Below, in pieces: positions 8,250 to 14,606 of a stretch of 32,465 nt of DNA (position 1 is the first letter of the stretch; each line of letters begins with the position of its first letter). A model generated the notes under the pieces. The model did no database searches and was not told the origin of the DNA. It saw nothing but the letters and a program-made list of their open reading frames with translations. Origin of the DNA: a virus; IMG/VR virus record IMGVR_UViG_3300044948_000563, positions 1-32,465 of that record, one strand, 5' to 3'. Made by a program: the position numbers and the translations under genes.

Positions 8250-8378
8250 TGCAAACAAAAATGAATACTTTTGTTTGCAGATTTGCGCCAATATTATAAC
8301 ATATAATATTTGGCCGTGTCAAGGGCTTTCCCATAAAAACAACACATTTAATTGTAACAGTCGGGGAAAATTGTTACA
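8250..8378. repeat. Intergenic repeat module, copy 1: hairpin, minus-strand promoter, dyad
   Basis: Three parts in order. (a) An 11-bp inverted repeat, TGCAAACAAAA (8250-8260) with its complement (8269-8279). (b) On the minus strand, TTGACA (8317-8322), 18-base spacer, TATAAT (8293-8298), then TGGCGCA-like bases. (c) The dyad TGTAACA (8353-8359), 12 bases, TGTTACA (8372-8378). The promoter faces against the flanking genes, so its RNA would begin with the hairpin. Confidence 0.75.
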
Positions 8379-8421
8379 CTTTTATTTTGTGGGAATTGGG
8401 GACAATCGGGGAAAATCACTG

Positions 8422-8428
8422 TATAATT
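8422..8428 (+). promoter_or_regulatory. Plus-strand -10 element for the HAD-like gene
   Basis: TATAAT is followed by TGATACATCG, like the leader at 7256. No convincing -35 is seen, so an activator may be involved; the TGTAACA dyad lies about 45 bases upstream. Confidence 0.4.
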
Positions 8429-8458
8429 GATACATCGACAACGCACTAGGATGCAAAA

Positions 8459-8935
8459 ATGGCAAAGATCACTAAAGTTAGCATTTACGACATGGATGGT
8501 ACTATTGTTTGCAGTTTGCACAGATACCGCACAATTGTTGATGATAATGGCGAGCGCATTGATTTGGACTACTGGCGCGAAAATGAATACCGCGCAATGG
8601 ATGATTCTCTGCTACCATTGGCCTCACAATATCGCCAAGATTTATCCGACGAAAATACTTTTGTGATTATTGCAACTGCCCGTGTTTTGCGTGACGCTGA
8701 TAATCAATTTATTCGTGATGTACTGGGTGAGCCTGATTATATTATTTCACGGGTAGATGGTGATACTACTTCAGGCGGTAAATTGAAAATCGCGGGTTTG
8801 GCTAAGTTTTTTAATCTGAAAAACTTTTCAAATGCTGAATTTACATTCTATGAAGATAATACCACTTATTTGAAAGCGGTTTGTGATCGTTTCAATATTC
8901 GTGGGGTTTATGTTCCCTCAAAACAAGGCCACTAA
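8459..8935 (+). CDS. HAD-superfamily phosphatase-like protein
   Basis: The 158-aa protein shows all four HAD motifs: YDMDGT (Asp11, Asp13), IIATAR (Thr73), a Lys in SGGKLKIAGL (about 108-110), and FYEDNTTYL (Glu132, Asp133). The cap insert is small. Such phage proteins act on nucleotides or on 3'-phosphate ends of nucleic acid, but the substrate cannot be read here. AGGA lies 8 bases upstream of the ATG. Strong motifs make the fold secure and the substrate open. Confidence 0.85.
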   Translation: MAKITKVSIYDMDGTIVCSLHRYRTIVDDNGERIDLDYWRENEYRAMDDSLLPLASQYRQDLSDENTFVIIATARVLRDADNQFIRDVLGEPDYIISRVDGDTTSGGKLKIAGLAKFFNLKNFSNAEFTFYEDNTTYLKAVCDRFNIRGVYVPSKQGH

Positions 8936-8937
8936 AA

Positions 8938-8959
8938 TATAATCCCCTAGGGGATTATA
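8938..8959. terminator. Palindromic bidirectional terminator
   Basis: A perfect 22-base palindrome centred on CCCCTAGGGG lies just after the HAD gene stop. On the minus strand it is followed by TTTT. It would also end the RNA from the minus-strand promoter of module 2. Confidence 0.6.
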
Positions 8960-9013
8960 GAATACAGAAAAACTTTCAGAGAATTAAACGGGTAATACCT
9001 TTGTTTGCAAACC

Positions 9014-9135
9014 AAAATTGAATACTTTTGTATTCAATTTTGCGCCAAAATTATATCATATAATTTTTGCCCGTGTCAAGGGGTTTTGCCAAAAAACAAC
9101 ACATTTAATTGTAACAATTGGCGGCGCTTGTTACA
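9014..9135. repeat. Intergenic repeat module, copy 2: hairpin, minus-strand promoter, dyad
   Basis: A 12-bp hairpin stem (AAAATTGAATAC, 9014-9025, with 9030-9041) is followed by the minus-strand promoter TTGACA (9074-9079), 18 bases, TATAAT (9050-9055). The dyad is TGTAACA (9110-9116), 12 bases, TGTTACA (9129-9135). The minus-strand RNA would start near 9043, form the hairpin at once and meet the terminator at 8959-8938, giving about 105 nt. Confidence 0.78.
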
Positions 9136-9187
9136 CTTTATTTTCAAAATTTTTTGCGTGGGGCTGGCTTTTGGGCCAAAACTGGCT

Positions 9188-9193
9188 TATAAT
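9188..9193 (+). promoter_or_regulatory. -10 element of the exonuclease gene
   Basis: A perfect TATAAT is followed after 6 bases by the ATG of a 21-codon leader frame. The usual TTGACA is absent; the region upstream is GGCTGGCTTTTGGG, similar to that before 10545 and 11321. Confidence 0.5.
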
Positions 9194-9199
9194 ACATAC

Positions 9200-9265
9200 A
9201 TGGCGCAAACGATGCGGCATCCGCGACAATCCGGCGGTTCCGGTATTTGGAAACAAAATGGCTAA
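9200..9265 (+). CDS. 21-codon leader peptide, leaderless and overlapping the exonuclease start
   Basis: The frame MAQTMRHPRQSGGSGIWKQN-G starts 6 bases after TATAAT, where transcription should begin. Its last codons and stop (AATGGCTAA) contain the ATG of the exonuclease gene. Terminating ribosomes could restart there, which would make it a coupling or attenuation peptide. Short GC hairpins (GCGG/CCGC and CCGG/CCGG) lie within it. It could be a chance frame. Confidence 0.4.
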   Translation: MAQTMRHPRQSGGSGIWKQNG

Positions 9266-9956
9266 AAAACAATTCTTCGCAATCTTGGACACTGAAACCA
9301 CAATTGAAAACACTGTGGCCGATTTTGCCATTATTATCGTTGACCGTCAGGGCAAAATCCATAATCAATGCGCTGTTTTAATCAATGGGCATTATAATAA
9401 TTTTGAATTGTTTCACGACAAAAAAGCCAATGATATTTGGGGTTATGCGGGTTTGGAAAAACGCAAAGCCAATTATGTCAAAATGCTTGATTCAGGCACT
9501 AGAATGCTTGCTTCAGTTAATGCGGTTAATAAATGGATTAACCAAGCCATTGGTAAATATAATCCTATTTTGACTGCCTATAATCTGGCTTTTGATTTGG
9601 ACAAATGCAAAAATACTGATATTGATTTGTCGGGTTTTACTGAAAAGTTTTGTTTGTGGCAAGCGGCCATTGGCAATATTTGCAATAAAAAACAATATCG
9701 TGATTTTGTTTTGCAAAATCACCTTTTTAATAAACCCACTCAGCATGGCAATATGACTTTTTCCACTACTGCCGAAACTGTATGCGGTTTTATTAACGGT
9801 GAATTTAAAATTGAACCACATACTGCCCTTGAAGATGCCCGTGATTTTGAACTGCCTATTTTGCAAGCCATTGTAAATAAGCGAGACTGGCGCGAGAAAA
9901 TGGCCCCATATAATTGGAAACAATTTCAGGTCAAAGATCACTTCAAAGCGGCTTAA
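9258..9956 (+). CDS. DEDDh-family 3'-5' exonuclease (DnaQ/RNase T-like)
   Basis: The 232-aa protein has Exo I AILDTETT (Asp11, Glu13), Exo II TAYNLAFD (Asp113) and Exo III EPHTALEDARD (His188, Asp193), the complete DEDDh set for metal-dependent 3'-5' exonuclease action on DNA or RNA. Length fits a single catalytic domain without a polymerase. The start at 9258 gives the expected N-terminal strand MAKKQFFAILDTE. It overlaps the leader frame by 8 bases. The substrate, DNA or RNA, is not determined. Confidence 0.88.
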   Translation: MAKKQFFAILDTETTIENTVADFAIIIVDRQGKIHNQCAVLINGHYNNFELFHDKKANDIWGYAGLEKRKANYVKMLDSGTRMLASVNAVNKWINQAIGKYNPILTAYNLAFDLDKCKNTDIDLSGFTEKFCLWQAAIGNICNKKQYRDFVLQNHLFNKPTQHGNMTFSTTAETVCGFINGEFKIEPHTALEDARDFELPILQAIVNKRDWREKMAPYNWKQFQVKDHFKAA

Positions 9957-9971
9957 TAATAGGGGGCGATT

Positions 9972-10085
9972 ATGAAAGGATTATATATAATCGCCCTCTG
10001 TTTGCATTTGATTAACGATAAAAGGCTAGAATCAGAAATTGATAAAACCCCTTTTATTATTCAAACTGAAACGGAGATTTTATAA
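9972..10085 (+). CDS. Small hypothetical protein (37 aa), coupled to the SemiSWEET-like gene
   Basis: The frame MKGLYIIALCLHLINDKRLE has a hydrophobic start and a polar tail. AGGGGG lies 6 bases before the ATG. Its stop overlaps the next start (TAATG), the same coupling used by terS-terL. The ribosome site and start sit in an inverted repeat, GGGCGATTAT with ATAATCGCCC (about 9963-9999), which could hide them when folded. The function is unknown. Confidence 0.5.
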   Translation: MKGLYIIALCLHLINDKRLESEIDKTPFIIQTETEIL

Positions 10086-10333
10086 TGGAATATATTGGCT
10101 GGATTGGTGGCATTTTATTGGCATTTTGCGGATTGCCTCAAGCGTGGGAATCTTGGAAAACTGGAAAATCTGACGGATTAACATGGGGATTTTTGATTAT
10201 GTGGGGCATTGGCGAATTGTTCACAATTGTTTATATTATCCCAAAATGGCATTGGCCCTTGATTTTCAATTATACGGCAAACATTATATTTATTTCGATT
10301 ATCACTTATTATAAAATAAAACCCCGAAAATAA
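10085..10333 (+). CDS. PQ-loop / SemiSWEET-like small membrane transporter
   Basis: The 82-aa protein has about three membrane segments (residues 3-20, 36-54, 58-76) and the PQ-loop signature FCGLPQAWESWKTGKSDGLT near residues 13-33. Bacterial SemiSWEETs are 3-helix halves of about 85-100 aa that dimerise to move sugars. The length, motif and topology agree. GGAGA lies 7 bases before the start. The substrate, and why a phage carries it, are unknown. Confidence 0.7.
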   Translation: MEYIGWIGGILLAFCGLPQAWESWKTGKSDGLTWGFLIMWGIGELFTIVYIIPKWHWPLIFNYTANIIFISIITYYKIKPRK

Positions 10334-10334
10334 T

Positions 10335-10358
10335 AAAAGCCCCATTAGGGGCTTTTTT
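10335..10358. terminator. Bidirectional intrinsic terminator
   Basis: AAAAGCCCC, loop ATTA, GGGGCTTTTTT. On the minus strand it reads GGGGCTTTTATTATTTT, so it can also stop the RNA from module 3. Confidence 0.85.
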
Positions 10359-10364
10359 GTGCTT

Positions 10365-10504
10365 GCAAACAAAAGTTTTACATTGCAAAAATGAATACTT
10401 TTGTTTGCGGGCGCGCCAATTATACTATTATAATTGTGGGCGTGTCAAGGGTTTTTGCCAAAAAACAACACATTTAATTGTAACAATTGGCGCTGACTGT
10501 TACA
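10365..10504. repeat. Intergenic repeat module, copy 3: hairpin, minus-strand promoter, dyad
   Basis: The inverted repeat GCAAACAAAAG (10365-10375) pairs with 10398-10408. The minus-strand promoter is TTGACA (10443-10448), 18 bases, TATAAT (10419-10424). The dyad is TGTAACA (10479-10485), 12 bases, TGTTACA (10498-10504). The minus-strand RNA would run from about 10412 to the terminator at 10358-10335, about 80 nt. Confidence 0.78.
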
Positions 10505-10558
10505 AATTATTTTTGGGCATGGGCGAAAAATTGGGGTTTTTTGGTGTAGAATTGTGGC

Positions 10559-10942
10559 ATGGACAAAAAAGCCCTTCTCAAACACCTGAAACTCGAAACT
10601 GTAATGATTTGGGATTCACTTTGCGAAATTTATACACCTTTGGTTCACTACAATGAGCCAAAAATAGAACTTAACCCTTACTTTTGGCGTTGCGCTGGAC
10701 AATGTTTTCAGGATGAAAACCGCATACAAATGGGTTACAAATTCTTCAAAGCTAAAACAGAATACTTCAATTACATGATGGATGTAATACTTCCGCATGA
10801 AATTATACATCAAGCCGATTTTAATTTGTTTGGCGAATCTGAAAAAATTTGCGGCCACGGCGAAAAATGGTGCGAAATTATGGTAAACTACGGTTTACCC
10901 GCTGACCCTTATCACACAATGGAGATTTCAAAAAATGCTTAA
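10559..10942 (+). CDS. SprT-like zinc metalloprotease-fold protein, second copy; probably leaderless
   Basis: The 127-aa protein has HExxH in ILPHEIIHQADF (His80, Glu81, His84) and a third ligand His100 in ICGHGEKWCEIM, the HGxxW arrangement of SprT-like zincins. It shares little else with the zincin at 7918. TAGAAT ends 6 bases before the ATG, so the mRNA likely has no leader. The membrane-protein gene overlaps its last 8 bases and has its ribosome site (GGAG) inside it. Confidence 0.8.
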   Translation: MDKKALLKHLKLETVMIWDSLCEIYTPLVHYNEPKIELNPYFWRCAGQCFQDENRIQMGYKFFKAKTEYFNYMMDVILPHEIIHQADFNLFGESEKICGHGEKWCEIMVNYGLPADPYHTMEISKNA

Positions 10943-11150
10943 TATCTTGTCTTGGTTTGGTACTTTTGTTTCAATTTTGGGTTCGTTTGCAGTTGCAAGC
11001 GCAATGTTTAAAATTGGCTATGTTTTGTTTACTTTTGGTTCCTTGTCTTGGCTTATCGTTGCATTTTGCAAGCGAGACAAAGCCTTGGGCGTTTTGAACG
11101 GCACATTTTTTGCGGCTAATTTGTTGGGTATTTACAACAACTTTTTCTAA
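10935..11150 (+). CDS. Small integral membrane protein (71 aa)
   Basis: Two or three hydrophobic segments (residues about 4-24, 27-45 and 52-68) are split by one charged loop, CKRDKA. GGAG lies 11 bases before the ATG inside the zincin gene. The pattern FKIGYVLFTFGSLSWLIVAF, charged turn, then GTFFAANLLGIYNNF resembles half-transporter or YgjV/PQ-loop-like proteins, but no motif settles it. Confidence 0.6.
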   Translation: MLNILSWFGTFVSILGSFAVASAMFKIGYVLFTFGSLSWLIVAFCKRDKALGVLNGTFFAANLLGIYNNFF

Positions 11151-11168
11151 TACTCAGGTTTGCAAATA

Positions 11169-11233
11169 AAATTGAATACTCCGGTATTCAATTTTGCGCC
11201 AAAATTATAGCATATAATTTTGGCCCGTGTCAA
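11169..11233. repeat. Intergenic repeat module, copy 4: hairpin and minus-strand promoter
   Basis: The 11-bp stem AAATTGAATAC (11169-11179) pairs with 11184-11194 around a TCCG loop. The minus-strand promoter is TTGACA (11228-11233), 18 bases, TATAAT (11204-11209). Copies 2 and 4 share the stem but differ in the loop. The TGTAACA dyad is not complete here. Confidence 0.72.
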
Positions 11234-11320
11234 GGAAAAAATGCAAATAATTTGCGTTTTGTTACAATTTATTTTTTGAAAAAATTTGGTTATAGGCTGG
11301 TTTTTTGGGGCTGGCGCGTG

Positions 11321-11398
11321 TATAATAGAACACATGGCAGGCAATGATCGGATTGCCTGACAAGGCAAGAAAAAATAAATTTTCTTTTTTCTTGCCAA
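11321..11398 (+). ncRNA. Possible short RNA between two promoters
   Basis: TATAAT (11321-11326) is followed by an 8-bp hairpin (CAGGCAAT with ATTGCCTG) and then a 12-bp stem GGCAAGAAAAAA with TTTTTTCTTGCC ending at 11397, just at the -35 of the next promoter. A leaderless 8-codon frame (MAGNDRIA, ATG 11334) lies inside the first hairpin. It could be a leader of the HTH mRNA instead of a separate RNA. Confidence 0.35.
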
Positions 11399-11419
11399 AC
11401 GCTCAAAACGTGATATAAT
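11392..11419 (+). promoter_or_regulatory. Promoter of HTH paralogue 2
   Basis: TTGCCA, 16-base spacer, TATAAT, 25 bases before the ATG at 11445. Confidence 0.5.
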
Positions 11420-11444
11420 AGATTTTTAAACTGAAGGAAACAAA

Positions 11445-11777
11445 ATGGAAAAGACTAGCAAAACTGTCAACTACACTGAAGCCCAAACCACTAAAATGGT
11501 GGCGGATTATGCCGCTGGCGTGACCGTGGAAACCATCGCGGCTGAGTTGGGCAAAACCGTTCGTTCGGTTGTGGCAAAATTGAGCCGTGAAAAAGTTTAT
11601 AAGGCAAAAGAATACAAAACCAAAACTGGCGCTCCAGTTGTGAAAAAAGACGCTCACGCTGACGCAATCGGCGCGATTTTGAAAATGACTGAGGCTGAAA
11701 TCGAAAGCCTTACAAAAGCCAATAAAACGGCATTGGAAAAAATCTTTTCCGCATTGGCAAATTCTAAGCCAATCTGA
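11445..11777 (+). CDS. Small HTH DNA-binding protein, paralogue 2 of 4
   Basis: The 110-aa protein is the closest relative of paralogue 1. Both share the segment GKTVRSVVAKLSREKVY, the following YKTKTG and VVKKD, and the tail SLTKANKTAL. AAGGAA lies 6 bases before the ATG. Copies this similar within 4 kb indicate recent duplication. The N-terminus is a few residues longer (MEKTSKTVNYTEAQT). Confidence 0.8.
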   Translation: MEKTSKTVNYTEAQTTKMVADYAAGVTVETIAAELGKTVRSVVAKLSREKVYKAKEYKTKTGAPVVKKDAHADAIGAILKMTEAEIESLTKANKTALEKIFSALANSKPI

Positions 11778-11818
11778 TATAATAGGGCGAAAGCCCTATT
11801 ATATGGGATAATCCCATA
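11778..11818 (+). terminator. Tandem hairpins after HTH paralogue 2
   Basis: An 11-bp stem with a GAAA loop (11778-11803) is followed at once by a second palindrome, TATGGGAT with ATCCCATA (11802-11818), and TTTTTT at 11827-11832. This is either a compound terminator or a processing and stability element ahead of the next gene. Confidence 0.55.
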
Positions 11819-11846
11819 TAATAGGATTTTTTCAAAAGGAATTAAA

Positions 11847-12032
11847 ATGGCTGAAATTATCGGCAGACTTTTCGGAATGTATTTTCTGGTTTATCCGGTT
11901 ATATATTTTGTTTATAATTGGTTTATTTCGGAAATCGGATATATTGAATATCAAATTCCGGGTTTTTGGGTTGGAATGGCTGGATTCTTGCTTTTTAATA
12001 TAGTTAAAAATTTGATTTTTCGGAGAAAATAA
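11847..12032 (+). CDS. Small membrane protein (61 aa), two helices
   Basis: Two hydrophobic segments (residues about 8-27 and 39-54) are joined by an acidic loop, with a basic C-terminus (NLIFRRK). AAAAGGA lies 8 bases before the ATG. The next gene starts 1 base after its stop. Family unknown. Confidence 0.6.
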   Translation: MAEIIGRLFGMYFLVYPVIYFVYNWFISEIGYIEYQIPGFWVGMAGFLLFNIVKNLIFRRK

Positions 12033-12033
12033 A

Positions 12034-12279
12034 ATGCTTTTTAATTTGCCAAGTTTTGCAGATAAACCCCTGATTTTGACATTTGCTCAAATCGGAATTA
12101 ATCCACAAGATTATAATGGCTGGCGATTTGAGAAAATCCGCCCCGATTATATTAATCGAGCCGCTGATTATATGCTGGAATTTTCTGGTGATCGTGATTA
12201 TGAAACATTTGCCCATTATGAATGGGAAATTGATTATCTCCAGCAATTAATTAAAATCCCGCGTTCGGCATTAATTTAA
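12034..12279 (+). CDS. Hypothetical protein (81 aa)
   Basis: The protein is soluble and aromatic-rich (NPQDYNGWRFEKIRPDY, HYEWEIDYLQQLIKIPRS). GGAGA lies 7 bases before the ATG inside the previous gene's end. A strong terminator follows its stop directly, so it is the last gene of the 11445-12279 unit. No family is recognised. Confidence 0.6.
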   Translation: MLFNLPSFADKPLILTFAQIGINPQDYNGWRFEKIRPDYINRAADYMLEFSGDRDYETFAHYEWEIDYLQQLIKIPRSALI

Positions 12280-12281
12280 AC

Positions 12282-12305
12282 AAAACCCCGATTAATCGGG
12301 GTTTT
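12282..12305. terminator. Perfect bidirectional intrinsic terminator
   Basis: AAAACCCCGATT pairs with AATCGGGGTTTT with no mismatch; T runs are available on both strands. It also faces the minus-strand promoter of module 5. Confidence 0.88.
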
Positions 12306-12326
12306 ATTTTGCCCATTATTTTTTGT

Positions 12327-12414
12327 AATACTTTTGTTTTCAGAAAAAATTGAAAACAAAAGTATTACTTTTGGCTGCGCCAAAATTATACCACAATTTT
12401 GCAGCCCGTGTCAA
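12327..12414. repeat. Intergenic repeat module, copy 5: 16-bp hairpin and minus-strand promoter
   Basis: AATACTTTTGTTTTCA (12327-12342) pairs perfectly with 12351-12366. The minus-strand promoter is TTGACA (12409-12414), 18 bases, TATAAT (12385-12390), with an extra GGCTGC/GCAGCC dyad over the spacer. Its RNA would run into the 12305-12282 terminator, about 100 nt. Confidence 0.78.
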
Positions 12415-12449
12415 GAAAATTTACAAACTGTTACAATTACGTTGTTTTT

Positions 12450-12553
12450 GTGCAACATGTATACTTTTGTTTTCAATTTTAACAAAAAATGAAAAATGAG
12501 TACTTTGGTACTCAGCAGGTGCACACCTGCGCCAAAGTGGTAATCCTTGTCAA
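12450..12553. repeat. Degenerate intergenic module, copy 6
   Basis: A TACTTTTGTTTTCA piece, a hairpin GAGTAC-TTTG-GTACTC (12498-12513), a second hairpin GCAGGT-GCAC-ACCTGC (12515-12530), then GCGCC and TTGACA on the minus strand (12548-12553). The -10 and most of the spacer are missing, so this copy looks truncated. Confidence 0.5.
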
Positions 12554-12621
12554 GTGGAAAACCTTGGGCCTTGCGCCAGTGGTTGTTCAAGTGCAAAAAC
12601 TCACACGAGTCGCTTGCGCCC

Positions 12622-12651
12622 ATTATACAGTGTTAAACCTTTATGCGTCAA
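12622..12651 (-). promoter_or_regulatory. Minus-strand promoter of the repeat family, N18 spacer
   Basis: On the minus strand: TTGACG (12646-12651), 18 bases, TATAAT (12622-12627), then GGGCGCA. The spacing and the downstream GGCGCA match modules 1-5. Confidence 0.55.
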
Positions 12652-12667
12652 GCAAAAATTTTTATAT

Positions 12668-12696
12668 TTGATCGCCCAGCCAAAGTTTTGTATAAT
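12668..12696 (+). promoter_or_regulatory. Promoter of the 43-aa gene
   Basis: TTGATC, 17-base spacer, TATAAT, 28 bases before the ATG at 12724. Confidence 0.55.
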
Positions 12697-12723
12697 TATT
12701 GTATTGATGAGAGGGAAACCAAG

Positions 12724-12855
12724 ATGACAACAGCTGATTTTTTCGCAGATTTTCATTACGAACAGTATTCAGAATTTGTGGAGGCAGAGCTCCGCGAAAT
12801 GTTTTGTGATACTACCCCACAAGATGAAAATTTTGATCTTGATGTTCCATTCTGA
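12724..12855 (+). CDS. Acidic hypothetical protein (43 aa)
   Basis: The protein is strongly acidic (MTTADFFADFHYEQYSEFVE, ending ENFDLDVPF). AGAGGG lies 9 bases before the ATG and a clear promoter lies upstream. Small acidic phage proteins often bind and inhibit host enzymes, but nothing specific is recognised. Confidence 0.55.
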   Translation: MTTADFFADFHYEQYSEFVEAELREMFCDTTPQDENFDLDVPF

Positions 12856-12867
12856 TTACCGTATAAT
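12839..12867 (+). promoter_or_regulatory. Promoter of HTH paralogue 3
   Basis: TTGATG, 17-base spacer, TATAAT. It overlaps the end of the 43-aa gene. The leader ATCTTAGACAG recurs after the promoter at 13239. Confidence 0.6.
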
Positions 12868-12909
12868 AGAATCTTAGACAGCGCAGAAACCAAAACGAAA
12901 GGACATATG

Positions 12910-13215
12910 ATGACTGCAACTCAAACTAACTATACCCCAGAGCAAACCGCTGAAGTGGTCGCACGCTACCAAGCAGGCGAAGCTGTGGAACTCCTGGCCA
13001 CCGACCTGGGCAAAACTGTTCGTTCAGTGGTTGCCAAGCTCTCACGTGAAGGCGTGTACGTGGCAAAAACCAAAGCCAAGGGCACTGCACGTGTTCGCAA
13101 GGCTGACCTGGTGGACCAACTTGCTGCCAAGTGCGGTGTTGCGGCCGAAGTGTTTGAATCACTGGAAAAAGCCAATCACGAAGTGCTGGAAGCACTGGTT
13201 GCCAAGCTTGCTTGA
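12910..13215 (+). CDS. Small HTH DNA-binding protein, paralogue 3 of 4
   Basis: The 101-aa protein shares NYTPEQTA and GKTVRSVVAKLSREGVY with paralogues 1 and 2, then diverges (KAKGTARVRKADLVDQLAAK). Two adjacent ATG codons are possible; the second at 12910 is chosen because AAAGGA is 6 bases away, against 3 bases for the first. GC content is higher than in paralogue 2, so the copies have had different histories. GACCCTAA occurs in reverse just after the stop (13218-13225). Confidence 0.78.
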   Translation: MTATQTNYTPEQTAEVVARYQAGEAVELLATDLGKTVRSVVAKLSREGVYVAKTKAKGTARVRKADLVDQLAAKCGVAAEVFESLEKANHEVLEALVAKLA

Positions 13216-13238
13216 GCTTAGGGTCACAAAATCTGTAC

Positions 13239-13267
13239 TTGATACGTGACCCATAATTTGATATAAT
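13239..13267 (+). promoter_or_regulatory. Promoter 1 of the large ncRNA region
   Basis: TTGATA, 17-base spacer, TATAAT, followed by ATATCTTAGACAG. No gene follows for 1.6 kb on this strand. Confidence 0.6.
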
Positions 13268-13273
13268 AATATC

Positions 13274-13421
13274 TTAGACAGTCAGGAAAGCGACAATAGA
13301 CAGAGTAACAAATAGTCGCGTTTTGCAACGACAGCCTACCTCACCAACTAGTCTGATTATGACATAAATGTAGAGTCTGTTTCATAGTGCAAGATACAGC
13401 ACCAGATTGTTAATTTTTCTC
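13274..13421 (+). ncRNA. Short leader RNA or first part of the large ncRNA
   Basis: There is no credible gene between the two promoters. GCGAC pairs with GTCGC (about 13289-13318), and other short pairings are possible. No terminator is visible before 13421, so this may simply be a longer 5' version of the next RNA. Confidence 0.35.
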
Positions 13422-13450
13422 TTGAACGGCCATCTTAAACGGCGTATAAT
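13422..13450 (+). promoter_or_regulatory. Promoter 2 of the large ncRNA
   Basis: TTGAAC, 17-base spacer, TATAAT. Expected transcription start is about 13457. Confidence 0.65.
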
Positions 13451-13960
13451 AGAGTTATAGATTGGGTGACAGCGGCAGAGCATAAAACATATAGCAAGCT
13501 CTATACGTCTTAATTGTGGGAAAAGAGAATTCCGAGCCACAGCCCTTAGCAACCATAATAGAAAGCTATCAGCCACGTGCTGGTGGTGAGAACGAAAGAG
13601 AATCAGGTTATACTCACGCCGAGATTATGCGGTAGGCATACCAAGTAGTCGCTGATCCTATGGGATTCTTTGGTGCATAGACAATAAGCCGGGTGATACA
13701 AGACAGCAACTCTTGTGTCCACGCGAGAATGTTGAGCCAGAGGCGGGTCACGGGTGTACGAAACTTATTCTGCTAGTAATTCTCCGATAGCTTTCTATTA
13801 TGGGTGTTATGCGAGTCCAACTTTGCTGGATATAACAACTTAATGACCACCGAATGCTAGTGGTCGCCCACCAATTTTCACGTCGTCTAATACTAGATAG
13901 GACATCTGCCCTGGACCCGGGGTGGAGATGCTGAAGTACTGATTCAGCCGTGAAATCTTA

Positions 13961-14060
13961 ACCCTCTGATGAGCACATGCAAGTTGTGCGAAACTCTAAG
14001 TGTCGGGGCAATTGTGCGAGACGTTCCCAAGTCTCCGATTGCCGCAACTTAGGGTCAGGA
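13961..14060 (+). ncRNA. Hammerhead ribozyme-like motif (type I layout) inside the large ncRNA
   Basis: The core reads CTGATGA (13966-13972), stem II GCACA/TGTGC with a 7-nt loop (13973-13989), GAA (13990-13992), stem III ACTCTAAGT (13993-14001) pairing with ACTTAGGGT (14047-14055; one G-U), then C14056, making a GUC cleavage triplet. Stem III is capped by a nested hairpin (GGCAAT/ATTGCC, GAGAC/GTCTC). Stem I is weak: only CCT/AGG next to the core, then a 9x9 internal loop and CGTG/CACG. Cleavage would fall after 14056. Confidence 0.5.
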
Positions 14061-14606
14061 CGAAACCCCACGATAACGAAAACCGGACGGAATTCGCACT
14101 GAAAGTGTTGCCATTGGCCCCTGGATGTGCAGACGTTCCCGAAGCCTAGTAGTGCTGTGGTAATGAGTAAGCCTAGTGTGAGAACAACTATATAGTTTCC
14201 GTCTTATCTGGTACCGACGCTAAATGGTCTTGGTAGATTGGCGCACTTACGCCCCCGTTTTGGCCCTCGTTACTGCGGCCCGACCCTAAGTCGTTAAAAG
14301 TAGTGCAAAGGCTTTGACTGGAGCACCGACCCCAAGTCGTTAAAGGCGTGGTTGCCACAGCAATGTGGATAGGCATAGCATCCGAAGAGCCGCAAGGCCA
14401 CCTCGTAGGAGATACCAACAAAGCCCAAAGTTGTAAAAAATGTGGTGGGCAGAAGTGCCGAACCAATACTATCTCCCCTGCTAGAGCTACACAGGCAATA
14501 ACCTAATGCCCTGCGACCGTGCTCAAGTTTAGGGTCAACGCAGTTAGTGCGAGTGGTACTCCCAGTAAGTCGTTGTTTGAGATCAAAACTCAGTGCACAT
14601 GAGTTC

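Noticed and set aside
9513-9941. Long minus-strand frame opposite the exonuclease gene
   Set aside because: It is a shadow of an AT-rich gene with complete DEDDh motifs and has no ribosome site.
8250-12553. CRISPR array
   Set aside because: The repeats are spaced unevenly by whole genes, differ in sequence and are promoter-hairpin modules, not direct repeats with short unique spacers; no cas genes are present.
12524-12553. Eighth minus-strand N18 promoter in module 6
   Set aside because: TTGACA is present but there is no TATAAT at the right distance; the spacer appears deleted.
12926-13195. Minus-strand frames opposite HTH paralogue 3
   Set aside because: The sense strand encodes a clear family member; the antisense frames have odd composition and no start signals.
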